A model generated the notes under the pieces. That model searched no databases. It saw only the letters and a list, made by a program, of their open reading frames with translations, and was not told the DNA's origin. Source: an uncultured Bacteroidota bacterium (lineage in GTDB: Bacteria > Bacteroidota > Bacteroidia > Chitinophagales > Chitinophagaceae). From it: DNA of 5,265 nucleotides. Where the stretch lies: NCBI GenBank assembly GCA_946480675.1, contig CAMLKS010000201.1, positions 1 to 5,265 of the forward strand, in the 5' to 3' direction. Made by a program: the position numbers and the translations under genes. This document shows, piece by piece, positions 1-4,144 of this stretch. How positions within the stretch are numbered: the stretch's first letter is position 1; each line of letters opens with the position of its first letter.

Positions 1-110
1 ATCGGAATAAACAGCGTTCTTCCCAAAAAGAGAATTAAAGCCACCAGAAAGAAAAGCAGCAACGCCCGCACTGTCACAGCAATATTATCCGTAGTATCCT
101 GAGCTTGCAT
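1..110 (-). CDS. N-terminus of a membrane protein, possibly AI-2E family transporter (partial)
   Basis: Only the first 36 codons are in the window; the gene continues past the left edge. The peptide starts MQAQDTTDNIAVTV and then enters a hydrophobic segment (about residues 16-36, rich in L, F, V and A) ending GRTLFIP. A short polar N-terminus, one membrane helix and an Arg-x-Leu-x-Ile-Pro-like end recall the start of AI-2E/PerM-type permeases, which occur in stress clusters. This is inference from very little sequence, and any polytopic membrane protein could begin this way. The ATG at 108-110 is the only good start. It lies 92 bp downstream of the coiled-coil gene on the same strand, so read-through from that gene is plausible. 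No Shine-Dalgarno sequence is seen, as is usual in Bacteroidota. Confidence 0.55.
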   Translation of the reverse strand, partial: MQAQDTTDNIAVTVRALLLFFLVALILFLGRTLFIP

Positions 111-119
111 TAAAACAGA

Positions 120-134
120 TTACTTTATTAGTAA
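120..134. repeat. AT-only inverted repeat in leader of the membrane-protein gene
   Basis: TTACT and AGTAA arms surround a 5-base TTATT loop, 9 bases upstream of the ATG at 108-110. On the minus strand the hairpin is followed by TCTGTTTT, so it could be a weak terminator/attenuator or an operator. The stem is short and almost all A/T, so chance is a real alternative. Confidence 0.25.
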
Positions 135-202
135 AGCAAGCAACTGCAGGCATCTCTATCTTTCAATACGATATAAGATGACACGCAAACTTGCATAAAT
201 CA

Positions 203-586
203 CTACATCCAGTGTGTAGCAAACCGGTTAAACTCATGCCTTAAATCATTCACAATAGTTGCCTCCTGCTGATACCTTTCATCAAGCAACTCATGTTGTT
301 TCAGCAAATCGGCCTCTACGTACCCGGCCTTAGAATCAGAAGCTTCGCGTGCAAGAGTAGCTACGTAAGCTTCTATATCATGATTAAGGCGGTCCAACTG
401 GTCGGCTTGTACTTTAAACTGGTTCTCATAATGCTCAACCTGCGGCAGCATGTCTGCATTAGTATTCTTGCCGGCTATTTCGGTTAATCTCTTTTTCAAT
501 ATCTCTATCTCTTGCTGATAAAAAGATGTGGCCCGAAGCCAGTCATTGTGGCGGTTATTGATATGCGCAATACTGATTTTTTTCAT
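203..586 (-). CDS. Small cytoplasmic coiled-coil protein of unknown function
   Basis: A 127-residue protein that I cannot assign to a named family. It has no signal peptide or membrane segment and is very rich in E, K, Q, R and L. It looks all-helical, with three likely helices (about residues 12-40, 46-82 and 90-124) carrying heptad-like hydrophobic spacing. The C-terminus ends in an aromatic tail (FNRFATHWM). The open frame extends upstream to 670, but the start at 586 is preferred. There the peptide reads MKKISIAHINN, the ATG follows an A-rich leader nearly identical to that of the universal stress gene, and the upstream extension would translate the promoter and operator. It sits 102 bp behind the stress gene with its own promoter, so it is probably a co-regulated stress protein. 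A structural or scaffold role is possible but is not shown by the sequence. Confidence 0.8.
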   Translation of the reverse strand: MKKISIAHINNRHNDWLRATSFYQQEIEILKKRLTEIAGKNTNADMLPQVEHYENQFKVQADQLDRLNHDIEAYVATLAREASDSKAGYVEADLLKQHELLDERYQQEATIVNDLRHEFNRFATHWM

Positions 587-604
587 AATCTTTATTTTGT
601 AGAA

Positions 605-612
605 CAAACTTA
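605..612 (-). promoter_or_regulatory. -7 promoter element of the coiled-coil gene
   Basis: On the minus strand this reads TAAGTTTG, a full match to the Bacteroidota -7 consensus TAnnTTTG. No TTG-type -33 element lies 17-23 bp upstream; an Fnr-like palindrome is centred 36.5 bp upstream of the final G instead. The predicted leader before the ATG at 586 is only about 10-15 nt. Confidence 0.6.
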
Positions 613-634
613 AACTGTAAAAGAAAAGTGACTG

Positions 635-648
635 CTGACTTGTGTCAA
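635..648. promoter_or_regulatory. Crp/Fnr-type operator upstream of the coiled-coil gene
   Basis: A perfect palindrome, TGAC-TTGT-GTCA (636-647), centred at 641.5; read in gene direction it is TTGAC-ACAA-GTCAG. The half-sites match those of FNR/DNR/NnrR-like regulators. Its centre is 36.5 bp from the last base of the -7 element, placing it near -41.5 to -43, the class II activator position. The match is seen directly; the identity of the binding protein is inferred. Confidence 0.6.
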
Positions 649-688
649 CATAGATAGTGAAACAAATCAATTGCCTACTACTATCTCA

Positions 689-1486
689 TCAACTGGCATG
701 GCACACAAAAAGCGGCACACGGTATTTTGAAATCAAATCATCAGCAAAACTTGGATGAAACCACTGGGATAAAGCAGTTCTTCCGAAGGCCCCGACAATG
801 ACCAACGTAGGTAGGGGTTTTACTCCCGACCCAAAATACTCATCTGCATCAGAATGTATGTTAACAAAAGAGTGATTGGGAAAATACCCGGTGATCCATT
901 GTGCCATGTTTTCTTTATACGGAATATCTTCACCATCCTTCCCCATGTGCAGGAAGATGCTATCCAAAGTTCTGAATTCAGGAAAGAGATATGTGAATTG
1001 CTTGATTGCCGACATGGATGATTGGCTACCATCATAAGCAAACAGCAGATGCTCAGGGAAACTTACATTTTCCGGAATAACCATGACAGGACACTCTGAA
1101 CGGTGCAACACGTCTTTGGTTGCCTCTAATATAGTGCTCCCCTCTTCCTTATAAAAACTATCATCCGCAACAAGGATTAAATCAGCAAACCTGCTTTCTT
1201 TAATTATCTGTGATACGCCTTGTTCCATCGACCCATGATGTATAACACAATTTATTTGATGCTCTTTACTCCACTCCATCAGCCTATGTGTATTTATCTC
1301 TACAGCAGGATCTACTAACGTACCTGCACTGGCTGCAGAATAGGCTGCCCAGTTTTCGATGTGCACCATCTCTGGAAATACGAGTGCGGTTAACGATACT
1401 GGTGATTGCTCATTGAGTTTGCCAGCAAATTCGAAAGCACTCTCAGGAAATTTCTTACCCTGAACTACTATCAAAATATTTTTCAT
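689..1486 (-). CDS. Universal stress protein, tandem Usp domains
   Basis: A 265-residue cytoplasmic protein with two Usp (UspA-fold) domains, about residues 1-140 and 144-265. Domain 1 starts MKNILIVVQG and ends with the strand ECPVMVIPEN. Domain 2 starts LLFAYDGSQSSMSAI, the usual Asp-Gly-Ser after strand 1, and ends VPLFVCH. The nucleotide-loop motif G-x2-G-x9-G-(S/T) survives partly in domain 2 as G232, G235 and S246, with Pro245 replacing the third Gly. Domain 1 has ADDS instead, so it probably does not bind ATP. Tandem Usp proteins of about 270-280 residues are common in Bacteroidota and are linked to starvation, redox and envelope stress. The start at 1486 is chosen over the frame opening at 1567, which would run through promoter elements. 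The gene is divergent from the BON gene across a shared 270-bp control region. Confidence 0.92.
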   Translation of the reverse strand: MKNILIVVQGKKFPESAFEFAGKLNEQSPVSLTALVFPEMVHIENWAAYSAASAGTLVDPAVEINTHRLMEWSKEHQINCVIHHGSMEQGVSQIIKESRFADLILVADDSFYKEEGSTILEATKDVLHRSECPVMVIPENVSFPEHLLFAYDGSQSSMSAIKQFTYLFPEFRTLDSIFLHMGKDGEDIPYKENMAQWITGYFPNHSFVNIHSDADEYFGSGVKPLPTLVIVGAFGRTALSQWFHPSFADDLISKYRVPLFVCHAS

Positions 1487-1502
1487 GATACTTATTTTGA
1501 AG

Positions 1503-1532
1503 CAAATTAGCTTCAACTGACTCGTAGACCAA
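1503..1532 (-). promoter_or_regulatory. Promoter of the universal stress gene
   Basis: On the minus strand, TTG at 1532-1530 is followed by 19 bases and then CTAATTTG at 1510-1503. This is close to the Bacteroidota TTG-N19-TAnnTTTG promoter, but the -7 box has only one base between TA and TTTG (or CT in place of TA). The predicted leader is about 10-12 nt. Confidence 0.45.
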
Positions 1533-1553
1533 TGATCAAACAAGCGCAATAAA

Positions 1554-1567
1554 CTGATTAAAATCAA
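1554..1567. promoter_or_regulatory. Fnr-like operator upstream of the universal stress gene
   Basis: CTGAT-TAAA-ATCAA is a palindrome matching 9 of 10 bases of the classical FNR box TTGAT-N4-ATCAA, centred at 1560.5. It lies 57.5 bp upstream of the end of the Usp -7 box, close to a class I activator position (around -61 to -64). It is two helical turns (21 bp) further out than the class II sites of the neighbouring genes. It fits the Usp gene better than the BON gene, whose -7 element is more than 100 bp away. Confidence 0.5.
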
Positions 1568-1633
1568 CTAACCGCACCCTACAGACTTTTGCAAGATCAT
1601 TTTGTTTTTAGACCATGTAAATCAGTCTGAACT

Positions 1634-1647
1634 ATGACCTCAATCAT
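1634..1647. promoter_or_regulatory. Crp/Fnr-type operator upstream of the BON gene
   Basis: ATGAC-CTCA-ATCAT is a near-perfect palindrome (4 of 5 bases per arm) centred at 1640.5. It fits the window-wide pattern TGAY-N4-RTCA. Its centre is 36.5 bp from the last base of the -7-like element at 1670-1677, the same spacing as at the coiled-coil gene, so a class II activator position is predicted. Confidence 0.5.
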
Positions 1648-1669
1648 CTATTCTGTATAGTACTACTAC

Positions 1670-1677
1670 TTTCTTTG
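1670..1677 (+). promoter_or_regulatory. -7-like element for the BON-deacetylase unit
   Basis: TTTCTTTG matches TAnnTTTG at all but the second base. No TTG lies at the -33 position. That is expected if the upstream palindrome recruits an activator, but it also means the promoter call rests on one element and its spacing. The predicted leader is about 73 nt. Confidence 0.4.
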
Positions 1678-1711
1678 TATAGGGGTACGCATAACAAGAC
1701 ACAATTAAAGA

Positions 1712-1724
1712 CGGTATACTACCG
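1712..1724 (+). other. Small hairpin in the leader of the BON gene
   Basis: CGGTA-TAC-TACCG forms a 5-bp stem with a 3-base loop inside the predicted 5' untranslated region, 32 bases before the ATG. It could affect mRNA stability; no U-tract follows, so it is not a terminator. A stem this short could be chance. Confidence 0.25.
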
Positions 1725-1756
1725 ATTAGGCAGTTGTAGATTTTAATTCAATAGTT

Positions 1757-2170
1757 ATGAAGAAAGCATTGGGATTTGAAGAAGAAATAAAGCATATACT
1801 GAAACAACATATGCCATTTCGTGACTTCAGAATAACAACGAATGAAGGATTTACAGTTTTAGCTTTAGCACGACCCAAACGCAACTTATTTGATGCACTT
1901 GCAGCTATTAAACATTCCAAGCCGTTGATAATTGAAACAATACAACCAGGCAATTCACTTGATGAAACCCTACCTAAAAGGATCATCAGAGCATTGCAAC
2001 GCAATACGAAGCTGGCAACAGACAACTTAATAATATATGTAGAAGAGACGCAAGTCATCTTAGAAGGACTTACTACGTGGCGTTTTGAGAACGAAGCAAT
2101 TGGCAAGATAATATGGGGAGTAAAAGGCGTTCAATCAGTATGTAATCTGATGAAAGCAAAATATGATTAA
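1757..2170 (+). CDS. BON-domain protein
   Basis: A 137-residue protein without a signal peptide, so probably cytoplasmic. The C-terminal half (about residues 73-136) fits a BON domain. It has a helix (PKRIIRALQRNTKLATDN), a strand pair around IIYVEETQVILEGL with the conserved Gly104, a second helix (FENEAIGKIIW) and the closing G-V-K-G-V-Q-S-V-x-N motif (121-130). BON domains are thought to bind membranes or hydrophobic ligands and are common in osmotic and general stress proteins. Residues 1-70 match nothing I recognise, though a helix followed by strands could be a degenerate second BON-like unit. The ATG at 1757 follows an AT-rich leader. The deacetylase gene starts 26 bp downstream, suggesting an operon, and an Fnr-like site lies upstream. 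Confidence 0.8.
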   Translation: MKKALGFEEEIKHILKQHMPFRDFRITTNEGFTVLALARPKRNLFDALAAIKHSKPLIIETIQPGNSLDETLPKRIIRALQRNTKLATDNLIIYVEETQVILEGLTTWRFENEAIGKIIWGVKGVQSVCNLMKAKYD

Positions 2171-2196
2171 CAAAACTAAAAAGCGTTAGTAGCCAA

Positions 2197-2982
2197 ATGG
2201 AAAAATTAATTTTCACCTGCCTGTTATACATCAGCATATCTTGGCATCCTTCCGGACAAATTGATAACCATCTACCGGTTAACGTTAGTTCCAAAAGTAC
2301 TTTTATCAAACAAGTACCTGTTCTCTGCTATCACCAGATTCGTGACTGGAAGGCTACAGACTCAAAATCAGCCAAAATCTATATTACCCCTGTAAAGCGC
2401 TTTAGCGAACATATCAAAATGCTGCGCGACAGTGGCTATCATACTATCAGCCCTGACCAGTTGACTGCATATTTATTGCATCATCAGCCACTCCCTGAAA
2501 AACCAATATTGTTGACATTTGACGATGGTACAGCTTCACAATATACCAATGCATTGCCGGAGCTGGATAAATACGGCTTTAATGCGACATTTTTTATCAT
2601 GACTGTTACTATCAACCAACCCGATTATTTAAATCGCAAGCAACTGGCAGAAATAAGTACGCGTGGCCATTCTATTGGTTGTCACACATGGGATCATCAT
2701 GATGTAAGAAATTATAAGGATCAAGATTGGGCAATACAACTAACCAAACCAACCAAACTGCTGAAAGAAATTACAGGCAAGCCGGTCCTTTATTTTTCAT
2801 ATCCGTATGGGGTATGGAATGCTCAAGCTATTGCGCACCTTAAAAACCATGGCTACTTGTCTGCCTTCCAATTAAGCGGCAAGCAAGATACTACTGAACC
2901 CATGTATACCATAAGGAGAATTATAGTAGATGGGCATTGGACTGCCAATCAGTTGAATCATGCAATAAAAGAACAGTTTTAG
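2197..2982 (+). CDS. Polysaccharide deacetylase (NodB homology, CE4), probably exported
   Basis: A 261-residue protein predicted to remove N- or O-acetyl groups from a cell-surface polysaccharide in the periplasm or at the envelope. Residues 3-16 are hydrophobic and could be a signal peptide or anchor, though no clean cleavage site is visible. The segment VPVLCYHQI (40-48) is typical of PgaB/IcaB-like members. The CE4 motifs are present: TFDDG (107-111, with base Asp109 and metal ligand Asp110), the metal-binding H163-T-W-D-H167, and FSYPYG (200-205) in the place of the RxPY motif, as in PgaB-type enzymes. Length fits a single-domain family member. It is 26 bp behind the BON gene with no separate promoter seen, so co-transcription is likely. 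The substrate cannot be read from the sequence; poly-N-acetylglucosamine, peptidoglycan or a capsule are options. Confidence 0.9.
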   Translation: MEKLIFTCLLYISISWHPSGQIDNHLPVNVSSKSTFIKQVPVLCYHQIRDWKATDSKSAKIYITPVKRFSEHIKMLRDSGYHTISPDQLTAYLLHHQPLPEKPILLTFDDGTASQYTNALPELDKYGFNATFFIMTVTINQPDYLNRKQLAEISTRGHSIGCHTWDHHDVRNYKDQDWAIQLTKPTKLLKEITGKPVLYFSYPYGVWNAQAIAHLKNHGYLSAFQLSGKQDTTEPMYTIRRIIVDGHWTANQLNHAIKEQF

Positions 2983-3086
2983 ATATCGTAAACTGACAGT
3001 TGTCATGTATTGTTTTGACGGGAAATAGCAGTTTTTAGCCTCCATTAAAGCAGCTTTGCAATAGCGTTTTTCAGATAATAAACTGT
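2983..3086 (+). promoter_or_regulatory. Control region of the lipoprotein gene
   Basis: These 104 bases separate the deacetylase from the lipoprotein gene. They contain an Fnr-like palindrome at 2993-3006 and two possible -7 elements: CAGTTTTT at 3029-3036 and CAGCTTTG at 3051-3058. The first is exactly 36.5 bp from the palindrome centre but matches the consensus poorly. The second matches TAnnTTTG at all but one base and is 58.5 bp away, near a class I position. No strong terminator for the deacetylase gene is visible. Confidence 0.4.
2993..3006. promoter_or_regulatory. Crp/Fnr-type operator upstream of the lipoprotein gene
   Basis: A palindrome with perfect TGAC-AGTT-GTCA core (2994-3005), centred at 2999.5. 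It is the second exact TGAC-N4-GTCA in the window, the other being upstream of the coiled-coil gene. A short hairpin after the deacetylase stop is an alternative reading, but the stem would be only 4-5 bp and no T-tract follows at once. Confidence 0.55.
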
Positions 3087-4127
3087 ATGACTAAATACAC
3101 TCTAAGACCTACACTAGCTGTTGCACTTCTCCTTGGCATTGCATTCAGTGCTTGTAACAAAACGGATGCTAATAGAGTGCCTGACAAAACAAGCTTGAAA
3201 AAGAAACAGGTTGCCATTGCTTTTGATAGTAGTCAAATCCAGCACGTTCATATCGATACAGCTTTATATGATACTTTGCAACTACATTTAGTACACGGCA
3301 AGCCGAATGCAAAATGGCCCGTAAGATCATACCCTTTACCGGGTGCTATACTACCATTCAATCGTGTGGTTGCTTACTACGGCAATTTTTATTCAAAAGG
3401 CATGGGTATTCTTGGAGAACTGCCTACCGAAGAAATGCTCAGTAAACTGCAAGCGGAAGCACGCAATTGGGAAGCCGCCGACCCAACCATCCCTGTTGTG
3501 CCTGCAATACATTATATTGCCGTAACTGCACAACGTAGCCCCGGTGCAGGGGCAAGATATCGCCTGCGCATGCCCGATCATCAAATTGAAAAGGCGCTGG
3601 AACTGGCTAAAAGTATAAATGCCATTGTGTTTCTGGACGTACAGATTGGCCATAGCAGCTTGCAAGAAGAGCTACCTGCGCTGGAGCATTTTTTAAAACT
3701 GCCCCAGGTGCACCTTGGCATTGATCCGGAATACTCTATGAAAGGCGGAGAAATTCCTTGCGCGAAAATTGGTACCTATGATGCGGCTGATATCAATTAT
3801 GCATCAGCATACCTTGCCGGGCTCGTCAAGAAATTCGAATTACCCCCCAAAATACTTGTCGTACACCGATTTACAAGAGACATGGTGACTAACTACAAGC
3901 AAATAGTACTACGGCCTGAAGTGCAAATTGTAATGAATATGGATGGATTTGGTTTCCCGGCTAAAAAGATCAGTAGTTATGAAATTGCAATTTCCACGGA
4001 ACCGATTCAATTTGCCGGTTTTAAATTGTTTTATAAGAATGATAAACTCACTACACCTTATCGCCTTATGACACCCAAAGAAGTACTCAACCTTTTCCCA
4101 AGCCCGGTTTATATACAGTATCAATAA
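3087..4127 (+). CDS. Lipoprotein of an uncharacterised conserved family
   Basis: A 346-residue protein with a lipoprotein signal: a basic start (K3, R7), a hydrophobic stretch (9-20) and a relaxed lipobox FSAC with Cys23 as the lipidated residue. No acidic cluster follows Cys23, so surface export is not indicated. The mature part has conserved-looking blocks: AIHYIAVTAQ (140-149), FLDVQIGHS (182-190), VHLGIDPEYSM (208-218), a segment rich in Gly, Asp and Asn at 229-238, ILVVHRFT (256-263), IVMNMDGFG (281-289), GFKLFY (311-316) and VYIQYQ at the end. Strands ending in Asp or Glu in regular order suggest a TIM-barrel, possibly glycosidase-like, fold; this is inference. From memory, similar proteins exist in actinobacteria as lipoproteins of unknown function. 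The deacetylase next door supports an envelope carbohydrate role, unproven. The ATG at 3087 places the signal correctly. Confidence 0.85.
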   Translation: MTKYTLRPTLAVALLLGIAFSACNKTDANRVPDKTSLKKKQVAIAFDSSQIQHVHIDTALYDTLQLHLVHGKPNAKWPVRSYPLPGAILPFNRVVAYYGNFYSKGMGILGELPTEEMLSKLQAEARNWEAADPTIPVVPAIHYIAVTAQRSPGAGARYRLRMPDHQIEKALELAKSINAIVFLDVQIGHSSLQEELPALEHFLKLPQVHLGIDPEYSMKGGEIPCAKIGTYDAADINYASAYLAGLVKKFELPPKILVVHRFTRDMVTNYKQIVLRPEVQIVMNMDGFGFPAKKISSYEIAISTEPIQFAGFKLFYKNDKLTTPYRLMTPKEVLNLFPSPVYIQYQ

Positions 4128-4132
4128 GAAGC

Positions 4133-4144
4133 CGATATTTATCG
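4133..4144. repeat. Tiny inverted repeat at the convergent gene junction
   Basis: CGAT-ATTT-ATCG spans the gap and the stop codon of the transporter gene. A bidirectional terminator would be expected here, but the stem is only 4 bp and there is no strong T-tract on either side, so overlapping convergent transcripts are likely. Low confidence. Confidence 0.2.

Larger units (their letters stand above)
1487..1756. promoter_or_regulatory. Divergent control region between the Usp and BON genes
   Basis: These 270 bases hold no convincing gene. They contain the Usp promoter (1503-1532), an Fnr-like palindrome at 1554-1567, a second palindrome at 1634-1647, a -7-like element for the BON gene at 1670-1677 and a leader hairpin at 1712-1724. 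The two palindromes are 80 bp apart, centre to centre, so each probably serves one of the two genes. Confidence 0.7.

Noticed and set aside
222..229. AACCGGTT palindrome
   Set aside because: It is an 8-bp palindrome inside the end of the coiled-coil coding sequence, without a promoter at a useful distance.
293..487. Plus-strand 64-codon frame and the other frames opposite the main genes
   Set aside because: They lie opposite or out of frame with well-supported genes, lack recognisable domains and have no promoter or leader of their own.
587..670. Longer N-terminus for the coiled-coil protein starting at 670
   Set aside because: The extension would translate the -7 element and operator, reads MICFTIYVDTSQQSLFFYS with no sign of conservation, and the ATG at 586 has an A-rich leader shared with the Usp gene.
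1530..1545. TGATCA-containing stretch as the Usp operator at class II spacing
   Set aside because: Only one half-site fits and the spacing is off by one; the palindrome at 1554-1567 is much better.
1487..1567. Longer N-terminus for the universal stress protein starting at 1567
   Set aside because: Usp domains begin directly at the first strand (MKNILIVV); the extra 27 residues cover promoter elements and the Fnr-like site.
1581..1628. CAGACT and AGTCTG inverted arms in the divergent region
   Set aside because: Six-base arms separated by about 36 bases are expected by chance and do not correspond to a promoter geometry.
2047..2058. AGAC-GCAA-GTCA, a near match to the operator motif
   Set aside because: It lies inside the BON coding sequence, has a mismatch in the invariant TGA of the left half-site and has no promoter downstream.
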